59,024 nucleotides of DNA from a bacterium D16-51 (lineage in GTDB: Bacteria > Bacillota > Clostridia > Lachnospirales > Lachnospiraceae): assembly GCA_003612285.1 (NCBI GenBank), contig RAYE01000036.1, forward strand, positions 1 through 59,024, given 5' to 3'. The notes under the pieces were generated by a model. That model saw only the letters and a program-made list of their open reading frames with translations. It ran no database searches and was not told where the DNA came from. Positions 43,492-53,337 of this stretch are shown piece by piece (within the stretch, counting starts at the first letter, position 1; every line of letters begins with the position of its first letter). Position numbers and translations under genes: made by a program.

Positions 43492-44043
43492 ATGCAAACT
43501 GCAACACAGCTTGAAACAATTAGCATAACCTTGGAACAATATGAATCCCTTCCAGAAAATACCAGGGCAGAAGTTTTTGATGGGCAGATTTACTATATGG
43601 CAAGCCCTGCCCAAATACATCAGGAACTCCTTACAGAACTGCTTATCACAATCCACTCCTATCTCAAACAGAAAGGAAACATATGCCAGGTATTCCCTGC
43701 CCCATTTGATGTAAAGCTCTCTGACAGCCCCCTTACCATTGTGCAGCCCGATATCCTGGTAGTCTGTGATAAGAACAAATTGGATGGGAAGCGCTGCAAT
43801 GGCGCCCCTGATTTTATAATTGAAATTATATCCCCCAGCAACCAGGCGGATGATTACATCCGTAAACTCTATTACTATAAAAATGCCGGGGTACGTGAAT
43901 ACTGGATTGCAGACCCTTACCGCAAAACCGTAACTGTCAATTACTTTGAAGGGGATTTGCTGACAATCCAATATCCATTTGATTCTATTATCAAAGTAAA
44001 TATTTATGATGACTTAGAAATTAACTTTTCAAACATGCTCTAA
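43492..44043 (+). CDS. Uma2-family (DUF820) endonuclease-like protein, copy 2
   Basis: This 183-residue protein is a full-length Uma2 protein with YESLPENTRAEVFDGQIYYMASP, QPDILVVCDKNKL, APDFIIEIISPSN and NAGVREYWIADP. The predicted catalytic Asp and Glu are kept. It is more similar to the third copy at 55737-56288 than to its neighbour (both share VFPAPF/IYPAPF, GAPDxIIEI and KVNIYDD). It starts after AAAAGGAGA, 15 bases past copy 1. Confidence 0.9.
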   Translation: MQTATQLETISITLEQYESLPENTRAEVFDGQIYYMASPAQIHQELLTELLITIHSYLKQKGNICQVFPAPFDVKLSDSPLTIVQPDILVVCDKNKLDGKRCNGAPDFIIEIISPSNQADDYIRKLYYYKNAGVREYWIADPYRKTVTVNYFEGDLLTIQYPFDSIIKVNIYDDLEINFSNML

Positions 44044-44063
44044 GGCGTATTTAAATATAGTTG

Positions 44064-45371
44064 CTATACTGCCTTTCTCCCCAGCAGATAATTAATAAAC
44101 TGCTGGGCAGTACGCCCGGAAATCCCGCCGTGGCTCATTTCCCACTTATTTGCTTCTGCACAGAGTTCTTCCTCTGAAAGGGTAATTTCAGGATAACGCC
44201 CTGCAAGCGTTGTCACAATGTTAAAATATTCTTTCTGGGACGGCTTATAATACCCAATCGTTACGCCAAAGCGTGCAACAAGAGAAAGCTTTTCCTGCAT
44301 GGTATCAGAACGGTGCAGCTCATCCTGGGAAATGTCAGAACGGTCGCTCCATGTTTCCCGGATTAAATGGCGGCGGTTTGAAGTTGCATAAATCAATACA
44401 TTTTCCGGTTTTGTCTCTAAACCGCCCTCAATCACTGCCTTTAAATACTTATATTCAATCTCAAATTCTTCAAAAGACAAGTCATCCATATAAATTACAA
44501 AACGGTAATTCCTGTTTTTTATTTCAGAAATCACTTTTGACAAATTCTTAAATTCATGCTTATAGACTTCAATCATACGCAGTCCACGGCTGTAATACTG
44601 GTTTAAAATCGCCTTAATGCTGGTCGATTTCCCCGTGCCTGCATCGCCAAACAGCAGCACATTATTTGCCTTGCGGCCCTCCACAAATGCCTCGGTATTC
44701 GCAATCAGTTTTTCCTTCTGCAGTTCATAGCCAACCAAATCCTCCAGAACCATATCGCCTGTCGTTGTAATCGGGCTTAAAATACTGCCGTTCTCCTGTT
44801 CTGAAATGCGGAATGCCTTATTCAGCCCTATTTTTCCAACGCCGTATTCCTTATAAAACCCTGTAATAACCTGGTAAAGTTCTTCCGCGCCTTCAACCCC
44901 TTCAATCAGGCTGCTAAGCTTCTGCACTTTCTCACTGACACTTTTATTAAAAATCTGTTCACTCTTTACGACCGCTTTATAATTTGTAATGACTGTAAAG
45001 CACTGGATATCAAGCTCTTTTTCTATTTCAGAAAAATCAAAATCAAATAATTTTTTAAAAATGGCAAAATCATTTTTCGCAAATTCATTTACCGTCCCTT
45101 CATTTGCCCCTACTTTTTCAGAAACAAGTGAAAATGGATTTTCCGTCATTGCCAGCAAAAACGCAAGATAATTATGCCATAAATTCCTGTCAAATCCATA
45201 ACGGGTAGAAATGTCCAACAAACGGTTGATTTCTGTATAAATATCCGTTACTATATCCTCTTTCCTATATTCCCCTGATGCAAACTGCCTGCAAATATCT
45301 GCCAGCCGGGACAGAATGCTTTCTTTCCCAATATTACGGTAAACAATAAGCTTTGATGTTAAACGGTACAT
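44064..45371 (-). CDS. DUF815-family AAA ATPase
   Basis: This 435-residue protein has a helical N-terminal half (about 1-190) and an AAA domain with Walker [10 protein letters not shown], Walker [15 protein letters not shown] and the sensor-like [14 protein letters not shown]. This is the DUF815 family of ATP-binding proteins, of unknown function, often in single copy in Clostridia. It lies 15 bases after argS, with AAGGAGG before the ATG, and so is probably co-transcribed with aroA and argS. Confidence 0.9.
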   Translation of the reverse strand: MYRLTSKLIVYRNIGKESILSRLADICRQFASGEYRKEDIVTDIYTEINRLLDISTRYGFDRNLWHNYLAFLLAMTENPFSLVSEKVGANEGTVNEFAKNDFAIFKKLFDFDFSEIEKELDIQCFTVITNYKAVVKSEQIFNKSVSEKVQKLSSLIEGVEGAEELYQVITGFYKEYGVGKIGLNKAFRISEQENGSILSPITTTGDMVLEDLVGYELQKEKLIANTEAFVEGRKANNVLLFGDAGTGKSTSIKAILNQYYSRGLRMIEVYKHEFKNLSKVISEIKNRNYRFVIYMDDLSFEEFEIEYKYLKAVIEGGLETKPENVLIYATSNRRHLIRETWSDRSDISQDELHRSDTMQEKLSLVARFGVTIGYYKPSQKEYFNIVTTLAGRYPEITLSEEELCAEANKWEMSHGGISGRTAQQFINYLLGRKAV

Positions 45372-45386
45372 CCCCTGCGCCTCCTT

Positions 45387-47153
45387 CTACATTTTTTCCG
45401 GTGCTTCCAGCCCAAGCAAATCAATGCCTATTTCCAGTGCCCTTCCTACCAGACGGCTTAAAAGGATATAAGACGCACGGACTGTTTCATCCTCATTCGT
45501 TATAATTTTATTGTCATGGTAAAACTTATTAAATGCATCAGAAAGTTCATAGACAAACTGGCAGATTTTATGCGGAGCCTGCTCAGCAAACGCTGTCTCT
45601 ACTGTTTCACTCCACTTTGCAAGAGACAGCATAACGTCTATCTGGCTTTTATTTTCTGGCGGAAGAATCACCGCTTCTTCACTTACCACAATATTCTGCG
45701 CCGCAACTTTATTCATCAATGACTTAATCCTGACAATAGTATACAAAATATATGGCCCGGTATTCCCTTCAAAAGAAGTAAAACGCTCCATATCAAAAAT
45801 ATAATCCTTCGCAGCCTGGTTGCTTAAATCTCCATATTTAATAGCAGCAAGCGCAACCTTCTCTGCCGCATCCTTTTTATCTTCCTCTGCCATTTCACGG
45901 CCTGCCATCTTATCAGAAACCTCTTTCACCACATCAGAAAGCAACGCTTCCAGCCGCAAAACGCCGCCGTCACGCGTCTTAAACGGCTTCCCATCCTGCC
46001 CGTTCATCGTCCCATTCCCAACAAAAATCAGTTCTACCTCTTCCCCAATAATCTTTGTTTTCCGGGCGCAGCGGAATACCTGCTCAAAATAAAGGGCCTG
46101 GCGTTTATCCACCACATAAATAATCTTCTGTGGATTAAATAATTTCCGACGTTCTACAATTGTAGCCAAGTCTGTCGTATTATAGAGAGTTGCACCATTC
46201 GATTTTAAAATCATACACGGAGGGACTTCTTTTGTATCCGTTTCCTCCTTAACATCTACAACAAGCGCTCCCTCGTCAATATGGGCATAGCCTCCATCTT
46301 TCATCTGCTGCACCATATCCGGGATATAAGGCTGCGCATCCGACTCCTTTTTCCAAAGGTCAAATTCTACATTCAGCTTATCGTATACCCTTTTTAAATC
46401 AGCCACCGATACATTAATGATATGCTGCCAGATTGCCAGATATCCCCTGTTTCCTGCCTGCAGCTGTGCTGTCGCCTCCTGCGCCTCTTCCTTATACTCT
46501 TCATGCTCTTTGGAATAGCCGCTGGCATATGGATAGATTTCCTCCAGTTCTGCCATCGTAAATGGAGGCTCTTTCGGATATTCCCCTGTAAACCCATCAT
46601 CAAAATAAACCAGTTCCGGTTTACGGCGCTTTAACTCTGTAATAATCAGTCCAATCTGCAGCCCCCAGTCGCCGAGATGCACATCGCCAATCACATGATA
46701 CCCAAGATACCTTGCCGTCCTTTTAATACTCTCCCCGATAATCGCAGGACGCAGATGTCCGACATGAAGCGGTTTTGCTACATTGGCTCCGCCATAATCA
46801 ATTACAATTGTCTCATCCTTTTTAGAAACATCACACCCAAAACTTTCACTCGCCGCCATCTGGTTCATATAATTCCCCAAAAATTCAGTGCTGACTGTCA
46901 TATTAATAAAGCCCGGCGCCTGTGCCGTTACTTCTGAAAAAACAGAATTTCCTTCCAAATTCTGTGCCACTTCCCCTGCCATTGCAACAGGCGCTTTATG
47001 GTACTCCTTTGCCGCCGCTAATGCGCCATTGCACTGAAACTGGCACAAATCCGGACGATTTGACACAGTAACCTTTGCATATTTTTTATCATAGCCTGCC
47101 TTTTCAAAAGCAGCGCTTAACTCCTGTGCCAATATTTCCAAAATCGTCTTCAT
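45387..47153 (-). CDS. argS: Arginine--tRNA ligase
   Basis: ArgRS has 588 residues. The N-terminal Add1 domain is followed by the class I HIGH motif NVAKPLHVGHLRPAI, VHLGDWGLQ and a degenerate KMSKS region (FKTRDGGVLRLEAL, as in many Lys-less ArgRS). The C-terminal DALR anticodon-binding domain ends ALEIGIDLLGLEAPEKM. It charges tRNA-Arg. The ATG overlaps the sequence just after the aroA stop (AAAGGATGGAATGAT is the site). Confidence 0.97.
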   Translation of the reverse strand: MKTILEILAQELSAAFEKAGYDKKYAKVTVSNRPDLCQFQCNGALAAAKEYHKAPVAMAGEVAQNLEGNSVFSEVTAQAPGFINMTVSTEFLGNYMNQMAASESFGCDVSKKDETIVIDYGGANVAKPLHVGHLRPAIIGESIKRTARYLGYHVIGDVHLGDWGLQIGLIITELKRRKPELVYFDDGFTGEYPKEPPFTMAELEEIYPYASGYSKEHEEYKEEAQEATAQLQAGNRGYLAIWQHIINVSVADLKRVYDKLNVEFDLWKKESDAQPYIPDMVQQMKDGGYAHIDEGALVVDVKEETDTKEVPPCMILKSNGATLYNTTDLATIVERRKLFNPQKIIYVVDKRQALYFEQVFRCARKTKIIGEEVELIFVGNGTMNGQDGKPFKTRDGGVLRLEALLSDVVKEVSDKMAGREMAEEDKKDAAEKVALAAIKYGDLSNQAAKDYIFDMERFTSFEGNTGPYILYTIVRIKSLMNKVAAQNIVVSEEAVILPPENKSQIDVMLSLAKWSETVETAFAEQAPHKICQFVYELSDAFNKFYHDNKIITNEDETVRASYILLSRLVGRALEIGIDLLGLEAPEKM

Positions 47154-47154
47154 A

Positions 47155-48477
47155 TCATTCCATCCTTTCTATCAAAAACTTATAAATTTGACTATCTATT
47201 GAATCCAGGACATCAAAATATTCCGGAAAAGTCTTTTTACAGCAGGAAGGGTTCTTAATTATAATCCCTTCCGTGCGAAGCCCGGTAATGGCAAATGCCA
47301 TTGCTACACGGTGGTCATCATATGTCTCTATCTCTGCCCCATGCAGTTTTCCCGGATAAATAGTAACGCTGTCCTCTGTTTCACTGCACTCTATCCCCAG
47401 TTTCCCAAGTTCTTTACAGATAACAGACACACGGTCAGATTCCTGCCCCCTGATATGGGCGATTCCCTGTATTGTAACTGGTGAATCTGCATATGGCGCA
47501 ATTGCCGCCATCGTCAAAGCCTGGTCTGAAAAATCACTAAAAGATTCTGTTATCCCATGCAGCCTCCCGCCTTCCGGCCCCTGCAGCAAAAGCTGCCCCT
47601 CCTTCCAGGAAAGCAGGCAGCCCATCTTTTCCAAAACGGATAAAAATTTCATATCCCCCTGCAAAGAATCTTTCCGCATATGCCGGACAATTGCACTTCC
47701 CCCGGTTACAGCAGCCATCGCATAAAAATAACATGCTGCAGATACATCCGGTTCAATCTGATAATCCTGCGCCAGATACCTCCCTGCTGCCGTTTCATAA
47801 CAATTTTCTGATTTCCTTTGTACGCCAGGATGCGCAAACTGTATCATCATCTGTTCTGTCATTTCCACATAAGAACGTGCGCTCCTGCTGCCGGTAAGCC
47901 ATACCGTAAGCCGCCCAAAACAAAGCGGCGCTGTCATTAAAAGAGCGCTTAGAAACTGGCTGCTGCGGTCAATATTTAATTCTATCCTAGCACTTTCCTG
48001 CTTTTTCCCGATTCCCTGTATCGTCATTGGAAAAGTGTATGGCTGCCCATGGCAGGTGATTTCAGCCCCCAGCCCTTCCAGTGCAAGCAGAAGCTCTTTC
48101 ATTGGGCGTTTCTGCATCTGCCTAGAAGAATCCACTTCATACCGGCCATCGCCCATTGCCAGAAATGCCGTCAAAAAACGTGCCGCAGTCCCGGCGCTCC
48201 CAACATAAACAGATGCTTCTTTTTTCGGGATGCTGCCGCCCTGCCCTTTTATCCGGACCTGCCTCTTATCAATATCTTCCTCCACAAAAAAACCCAGGTC
48301 TTTCAATGCCTGTAAAAAATGTCTGGAATCATCACTAAAAAGAACGCCCTTTAGCAGCGACTCCCCCTCTGCCATAGCCGCCATTAAAAGAGCGCGGTTT
48401 GTAATACTTTTAGAACCCGGCACATCAACTTCTATATGAAAAGGTTTCTCTGCTTTCTTTACCAGATATGTTTCCAT
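47155..48477 (-). CDS. aroA: 3-phosphoshikimate 1-carboxyvinyltransferase (EPSP synthase)
   Basis: EPSP synthase has 440 residues. The signature DVPGSKSITNRALLMAAMAEG lies near residue 20 (described by position, Lys-Ser-Ile-x-Asn-Arg binds substrate), with VGSAGTAARFLTAFLAMGDG (PEP loop) and TYDDHRVAMAFAITGL near the end. It catalyses the sixth step of the shikimate pathway. The start is METYLVKK with TGGGGG upstream; a longer frame to 48507 has no site. It is upstream of argS, two bases apart. No other aro gene is in the window. Confidence 0.96.
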   Translation of the reverse strand: METYLVKKAEKPFHIEVDVPGSKSITNRALLMAAMAEGESLLKGVLFSDDSRHFLQALKDLGFFVEEDIDKRQVRIKGQGGSIPKKEASVYVGSAGTAARFLTAFLAMGDGRYEVDSSRQMQKRPMKELLLALEGLGAEITCHGQPYTFPMTIQGIGKKQESARIELNIDRSSQFLSALLMTAPLCFGRLTVWLTGSRSARSYVEMTEQMMIQFAHPGVQRKSENCYETAAGRYLAQDYQIEPDVSAACYFYAMAAVTGGSAIVRHMRKDSLQGDMKFLSVLEKMGCLLSWKEGQLLLQGPEGGRLHGITESFSDFSDQALTMAAIAPYADSPVTIQGIAHIRGQESDRVSVICKELGKLGIECSETEDSVTIYPGKLHGAEIETYDDHRVAMAFAITGLRTEGIIIKNPSCCKKTFPEYFDVLDSIDSQIYKFLIERME

Positions 48478-48568
48478 AAACTCCCCCATTCTTGCCAAAA
48501 CCTGCAAAAAATTGATTTTCTACCTATCCTCTATTCCCAAAACTTGTCCAAAATATAATTATTATACC

Positions 48569-49843
48569 TTAACTTTTCCCGCGGAATCTTCGGATACCTT
48601 CTAAAAAAACAGGCTTTTGTGCAAAAACAAAACTTCTTTTACAATAAGGATAATTCTTTACACTTAATACATCTTCTTCCGTTGCCAGAATACAATCGCT
48701 GATATCTACATATACCCTTTCCCTGCTTAAATCCTTTATTTTAAATATCGACTCACAAATAGAAATCGTTTCTGAGTCCTCCTCCTTTTTTTCTGTCCAG
48801 ATGATATCATATCCAAACCGGGACGCCATTTCCTGTATTCTGTCTGCAGTCGCAATATATCCATTTTCTTCTATATATATTTTCTTTTTCCCTTCCAATA
48901 ACTTCTGGTATGGGACAACATTAAAGTCCAAATCAAAAATACGGTTCTCCCCCGCTTTTCCCATTACACCATGAATTGCATCATCATATGCAAGCATTAC
49001 TGTCTTCATACGGTTCTGGTTTCCTGTATGCAGCCCCTCGTACACATGCTCAAAAAGGGCAGACAAAAAGCACTCTGCCATCCTTTCAAGTTCCTCTTCC
49101 CTCGTATACTTAGCAAAAAACACAATCCAGTTCCGCCAAGCATAATACGTCGGAAATGTATTTACAAGCTCCTTTTTCGCCCCCATCGCATGAAGCGCTT
49201 TTGCGCTGCCAACAGACGCCACCTTCCATCCGGCGCGGTTACAAAGATAACACCACTCTGTATCATCCCAGTATAAAAAGTTTTCCTCCGGCATCAGGCC
49301 AATACGGTCGATTACACCGCGCCTTACCATCAAAGAACAGGCAGCCACAGAGTCCACATACAGAAATTCCGGCATTGTCCCATCCTCTGGCGCGTTAAAA
49401 TAATGTACCTGCGTACAAAAATTCTGGAAATCTATTTTCTGCCCAAACTGCTGCACATAATCCGGCGCCTCCAGATGATACACTTTTGCACCTGCCATCC
49501 CAGCTTCCTCATGTGTCTCCAAAAACTGATACAGATTCCCAACTACCCCTTCATCTAACATCGCATCATTATCTACACACATAACATAGGGATACCCCTT
49601 ATCATATACTACGCGAAGGCCTGCATTAAAACCGCCTGATCCTCCAAGATTTTCCTCATTTACCAGCAAAGTCACTTCATTTGCATATTTTTCCCTGATT
49701 CTTTCAACAGAATGGTCTGTTGAGCCATTATCCACCACATACAAGTCAAAATCTGTAAACTTTGATTCCAAGACACACTGAATACATTCCAACACTTCTT
49801 GTTCCTTGTTATAATTACAGATAACAATGCCTATTTTCTTCAT
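48569..49843 (-). CDS. Family 2 glycosyltransferase (rhamnosyltransferase-like)
   Basis: This 424-residue GT-A fold enzyme begins KKIGIVICNYNKEQEV, with VVDNGSTDHSVE, NEENLGGSGGFNAGL and the metal-binding VDNDAMLDEG, all typical of GT2 enzymes like rhamnosyl- and galactofuranosyltransferases. A later conserved EENFLYWDDTEWCYLCNRAGW fits this group. It probably adds a sugar to a cell-surface polysaccharide. It stands alone, with no polysaccharide cluster around it. GGAGAATAT precedes the ATG at 49843. Confidence 0.88.
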   Translation of the reverse strand: MKKIGIVICNYNKEQEVLECIQCVLESKFTDFDLYVVDNGSTDHSVERIREKYANEVTLLVNEENLGGSGGFNAGLRVVYDKGYPYVMCVDNDAMLDEGVVGNLYQFLETHEEAGMAGAKVYHLEAPDYVQQFGQKIDFQNFCTQVHYFNAPEDGTMPEFLYVDSVAACSLMVRRGVIDRIGLMPEENFLYWDDTEWCYLCNRAGWKVASVGSAKALHAMGAKKELVNTFPTYYAWRNWIVFFAKYTREEELERMAECFLSALFEHVYEGLHTGNQNRMKTVMLAYDDAIHGVMGKAGENRIFDLDFNVVPYQKLLEGKKKIYIEENGYIATADRIQEMASRFGYDIIWTEKKEEDSETISICESIFKIKDLSRERVYVDISDCILATEEDVLSVKNYPYCKRSFVFAQKPVFLEGIRRFRGKS

Positions 49844-49936
49844 ATATTCTCCATTTCTTTTACTTTCCGCCTTTTGCCCCCTCCCGCCAGCCATATTGCC
49901 TTAGCATTTTTTCAAAAAGCAATTGTTTCCTTTATC

Positions 49937-49971
49937 TAAGGAACTGTAAATAATTAATTTACAGTTCCTTA
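49937..49971. repeat. Perfect AGGAACTGTAAA palindrome
   Basis: TAAGGAACTGTAAATAATTA followed by ATTTACAGTTCCTTA is an almost perfect inverted repeat of 35 bases, a member of the short repeat family. Confidence 0.8.
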
Positions 49972-50010
49972 TCCAGTCTATCATTTGGCCCTGGAAATGT
50001 CTACCTTTAT

Positions 50011-50034
50011 TTAGGAACTGTTAACAGTTCCTTA
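50011..50034. repeat. TTAGGAACTGTTAACAGTTCCTTA-type palindrome at the end of the SRPBCC gene
   Basis: This 24-base palindrome is centred on GTTAAC; its last three bases are the stop codon of the minus-strand SRPBCC gene. A second copy of the family lies only 40 bases away. Confidence 0.8.
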
Positions 50035-50430
50035 CTCTCCCAGAGCGTGTTTCAAATCCTCAATATATTTTTTCTGCTGTTTTTTCAGATATATCCCAAC
50101 AAAAAACCGCATAATTGGGTTTTTCACCTCAACTTCTTCTATAAAAGTAATCTTTACACGCCCATTTACCTTCGTAAAAATCCCGGTCCAGTGTCCTGAC
50201 ATATTGCCATTTTCCATGTCAAACTCATAACGTTCATGGGGGATTTTTAATGTAACCACAAATTCCGTCGGATAACCATTTTTTGCATATTCTATAAAAT
50301 GGTTTCCGCCATCCCGTACCTCAATTTTAGACAAATCACTGCGCCAGCTATAATTGGTATTATCTGTCATAACCTTCCAGATTTTATCAATGCTGCTACC
50401 AAACACTGCATCACATTCTACTCTTTTCAT
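50032..50430 (-). CDS. SRPBCC (START-like) family protein
   Basis: This 132-residue protein is a polyketide-cyclase/START-like fold: AVFGSSIDKIWKVMTDNTNYSWRSD at the start, a GHWTGIFTKVNGRVKITFIEEVE strand pair and a long C-terminal helix (GIYLKKQQKKYIEDLKHALGE). The family binds hydrophobic ligands. Function unknown. AAAGGAAACAA precedes the ATG. The stop codon is embedded in a repeat. Confidence 0.85.
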   Translation of the reverse strand: MKRVECDAVFGSSIDKIWKVMTDNTNYSWRSDLSKIEVRDGGNHFIEYAKNGYPTEFVVTLKIPHERYEFDMENGNMSGHWTGIFTKVNGRVKITFIEEVEVKNPIMRFFVGIYLKKQQKKYIEDLKHALGE

Positions 50431-50479
50431 TTGTTTCCTTTCCCTAAAAATTTCTCAAAATAAAGATATTTAGCCTCCC

Positions 50480-50755
50480 CTAAAATATTACAAAATGTTT
50501 TAAAATCACTGCTGCCATTCCCAATTGAATCAATAAAATAGCCGGCATTCCCCAGACAAAATACCAATGCCTTGTTTTATGATGGAACAGATACATCCCC
50601 AAGATCGCCCCAATGCTTCCGCCAAATAATGCGGAAGCAAAAAGCGCTTTCTCCGAAATTCTCCATTTCTTATGCTTTGCTTTCCATTTATCAATCCCCA
50701 TCATTGAAAAGCCCACCAGGTTTAGCACTGCTAAATAAATAACTACCAAAGACAA
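50480..50755 (-). CDS. DUF1294 membrane protein
   Basis: This 91-residue protein has about three membrane helices with the DUF1294 pattern: MMGIDKWKAKHKKWRISE, FGGSIGAILGMYLFHHKTRHW. Function unknown. It starts with TTG at 50755 after AGGGGATAGAG, six bases downstream of the ABC ATPase stop codon, and so probably belongs to the amino-acid transport operon by position only. Confidence 0.85.
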   Translation of the reverse strand: MSLVVIYLAVLNLVGFSMMGIDKWKAKHKKWRISEKALFASALFGGSIGAILGMYLFHHKTRHWYFVWGMPAILLIQLGMAAVILKHFVIF

Positions 50756-50760
50756 TTTCT

Positions 50761-51495
50761 CTATCCCCTCTGCAATTTTTTCAAGAAATTCTGCGTCCTT
50801 TCATTGGAAGGATGGTCAATCACATCTTCCGGCTTCCCTTCTTCCACAATCACGCCGCCGTCAATAAAGATAACCCGGTCTGACACATGACGTGCAAAAT
50901 CAATTTCATGTGTTACAATTACCATTGTCATCTTCTCTTTTGCAAGCTCCAAAAGCACTTTTAAAATCTCTGCTGTCAGCTCAGGATCCAGAGCAGATGT
51001 CGGTTCATCAAAAAATAGAAGCTTTGGCTTCATTGCCAAGGCACGGGCAATCGCCACACGCTGTTTCTGCCCTCCAGATAACTGGCAGGGATAGCTTTCC
51101 TCTTTTCCTTCCAGCCCAAGCTTTTTTAACAGAGAACGCGCAAGGCTTAACACTTCATTTTTATCACGCTTCTGCGTAGATACAGGAGCGTCTATTATAT
51201 TTTTTAATACAGAATAATGTGGGAAAAGATTAAAGTTCTGAAAAACCATCCCATAATATTTCATTATTTCCTTCGGGTCTGTTTCCCCCATATAAGAAAG
51301 TTCCCCTGAAGTCATTGATTCAAGCTGCGTTGCACAGCGCAGCAGTGTCGACTTGCCAGATCCGGAAGGCCCCAAAACAGATACTACTTCTCCTTCCATA
51401 ACTGACAGGGAAATATCTTTCAACACTTCCAAATCCCCAAAACTTTTCCGCACATTTTTCATTTCCAATACCGGTATCTCTGCCATGATTTGCAT
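50761..51495 (-). CDS. Polar amino acid ABC transporter ATPase
   Basis: This 244-residue ATPase has Walker [13 protein letters not shown]-loop MVFQNFNLFPHY, signature LSGGQKQRVAIARAL, Walker B LLFFDEPTSALDPEL and H-loop VTHEIDFA, placing it in the GlnQ/ArtP/TcyN branch. It energises the fused binding-protein/permease encoded just upstream. AAAGGATAAT lies four bases before the ATG. The exact amino acid cannot be assigned. Confidence 0.93.
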   Translation of the reverse strand: MQIMAEIPVLEMKNVRKSFGDLEVLKDISLSVMEGEVVSVLGPSGSGKSTLLRCATQLESMTSGELSYMGETDPKEIMKYYGMVFQNFNLFPHYSVLKNIIDAPVSTQKRDKNEVLSLARSLLKKLGLEGKEESYPCQLSGGQKQRVAIARALAMKPKLLFFDEPTSALDPELTAEILKVLLELAKEKMTMVIVTHEIDFARHVSDRVIFIDGGVIVEEGKPEDVIDHPSNERTQNFLKKLQRG

Positions 51496-51530
51496 ATTAT
51501 CCTTTCCTCTTTTTTCTTTATCCTTGCTTC

Positions 51531-53162
51531 CTATTCAAAATAATCCAGTTTCTTTTCAACCCGTTCCATCATAAATGCCACAATATAATTAAATACATAA
51601 TAGAAAATGCCTGCCACGAAAAGCGGCATAATATTTGTCAGATTGGCCGCAATCTGCTTTGCCAGAGTAAACATCTCTGTATAGGCAAGCACAAATGCCA
51701 GGGAGGTATCCTTTACTAACGTAATAATTTCATTTGTCACAGGCGGCATTACCCTTTTTACCATCTGCGGAAAAATAATCTTGCAAAATGTCTGGCTTCT
51801 GCTATATCCTAAAAGCTTTGCAGCTTCCCGCTGCCCGACTGGTATATTTTCAATCCCAGCACGGTAAATTTCAGCAAAGTAAGCAGCATAATTTAAAGAA
51901 AAACCAATAATCACCGCAATAAAACGATAATGCGGCCCAAAAGAAGCCAAATTAACATGGAATATATAATATGGTCCGAAAAATACTACCAAAAGCTGCA
52001 GCATCAGCGGCGTCCCACGCATAATAGATATGTATATTTTCATCAGCCACTTTATAACCGAAAACCTTGATATCCTCCCAAAAGCAATCAAAAGCCCTAA
52101 TGGCAACGCAAACAAAAGTGTCAAAAAGAAAATGGCAAGCGTTGCGCCAAACCCTTCCAGCAGCTGCACGATAACTGTACCTACCCTGCCCCCGCTTTTT
52201 GACACAGAATTTTTTTCGGTAACCGTTGTATCCTCCTGCCCTGAACCAGATGATGCATCACCATCTGGCTGTATCGTCTTTGGGGCTTTACCTACCACGC
52301 TGAAACTGCCATCTGTCTGCGGGCTGTCATCCGTTTTGTTTTTGCTTGTAAGGCAGATACAATCTGGTAAATTGTAATCTGCATATTTCTCAGCAATCTT
52401 TGCAAAAGTGCCGTCATCCACCATTTCATAAAGCGTTTCCTGCACCTGGTTGCGCAGCAGCGTATTTCCCTTACGGAACCCAATGCCATATTCTTCTGAT
52501 GATACTTTTTCCTCTAAAATCACAAGCCCATTATGATTCCCCTGCTGGTACTTTGCCACACCAATGTCCATACAGATTGCATCCACTGCGCCAGATTCCA
52601 GGTTCATCACAGCACTGTTATAATCAGCAACTTCCTGCAGCTGGCTGAATGATTCTGCAAGTGCCTTGTTCTCCTTTGTCGCATCCTCTGAAGTAAAAGC
52701 AGCCAAAGCGGAAGAATCCGCCTGCACTACAACAACCTTTCCAGCCAAATCTGACAGTTTCTGGATACCGCTGTCTTTATTTACAAGAATAACCTGTGAA
52801 TTGTCCACATAGGCATCCGACCATGTATACATATCCTCCTTGCCCGTCATAGTAAACCCATTCCAGATACAGTCAATCGTATTAGAGGAAAGCTCCATAT
52901 CCTTTGAGTCCCAGTCAATTGGCTGCTTCTTTAACGTCCAGCCCCTGCGGTTACAAACCTCCTGGGCCAAGTCCAGATCAAAGCCTACATATTCCCCATT
53001 GTCATCCTTATACCCATATGGCGGAAATTCAGCATCAAACCCTACTATAAAAGTAGTCTTTTCCTCTACTGCACCTGCATCTGTCCCCGTACTGCACATA
53101 CTGCAAATAAGTATTACTGCACATACAACAAATGCCATAAATCTTTTTCTTTTTGCTCTCAT
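51531..53162 (-). CDS. Fused amino-acid-binding protein and ABC permease
   Basis: This 543-residue protein has a signal/anchor (about 5-25), then a type 2 periplasmic-binding domain (about 35-260) with FIVGFDAEFPPYGYKDDNGEYVGFDLDLA (described by position), then a Ser/Asp-rich linker and a HisM/GlnP-type permease (about 320-543) with GTPLMLQLLV and AAYFAEIYRAGIENIP. Two usually separate subunits are one chain, as in lactococcal GlnP. Start 53162 follows AGAGGAAGG. The promoter and the ATPase gene complete a three-gene uptake system. Confidence 0.92.
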   Translation of the reverse strand: MRAKRKRFMAFVVCAVILICSMCSTGTDAGAVEEKTTFIVGFDAEFPPYGYKDDNGEYVGFDLDLAQEVCNRRGWTLKKQPIDWDSKDMELSSNTIDCIWNGFTMTGKEDMYTWSDAYVDNSQVILVNKDSGIQKLSDLAGKVVVVQADSSALAAFTSEDATKENKALAESFSQLQEVADYNSAVMNLESGAVDAICMDIGVAKYQQGNHNGLVILEEKVSSEEYGIGFRKGNTLLRNQVQETLYEMVDDGTFAKIAEKYADYNLPDCICLTSKNKTDDSPQTDGSFSVVGKAPKTIQPDGDASSGSGQEDTTVTEKNSVSKSGGRVGTVIVQLLEGFGATLAIFFLTLLFALPLGLLIAFGRISRFSVIKWLMKIYISIMRGTPLMLQLLVVFFGPYYIFHVNLASFGPHYRFIAVIIGFSLNYAAYFAEIYRAGIENIPVGQREAAKLLGYSRSQTFCKIIFPQMVKRVMPPVTNEIITLVKDTSLAFVLAYTEMFTLAKQIAANLTNIMPLFVAGIFYYVFNYIVAFMMERVEKKLDYFE

Positions 53163-53234
53163 ATCCTTCCTCTTTCTGCACATCCCCAAGTATGCCAGAG
53201 CGTGTGCTGTCTATTTTTCCTTTATGCCGCCTCC

Positions 53235-53263
53235 ATTATACTATCCTGCATAGATTATAGCAA
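53235..53263 (-). promoter_or_regulatory. Promoter of the amino-acid transport operon
   Basis: On the minus strand TTGCTA (53263-53258) and TATAAT (53240-53235) are 17 bases apart. The start codon is about 70 bases downstream. Confidence 0.7.
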
Positions 53264-53337
53264 CCCATGTTCTCCCATAAATCCACTATGCTGCTTTCAA
53301 CAGACACTGTTTATGGCCAATAATATCAGGATAATAA

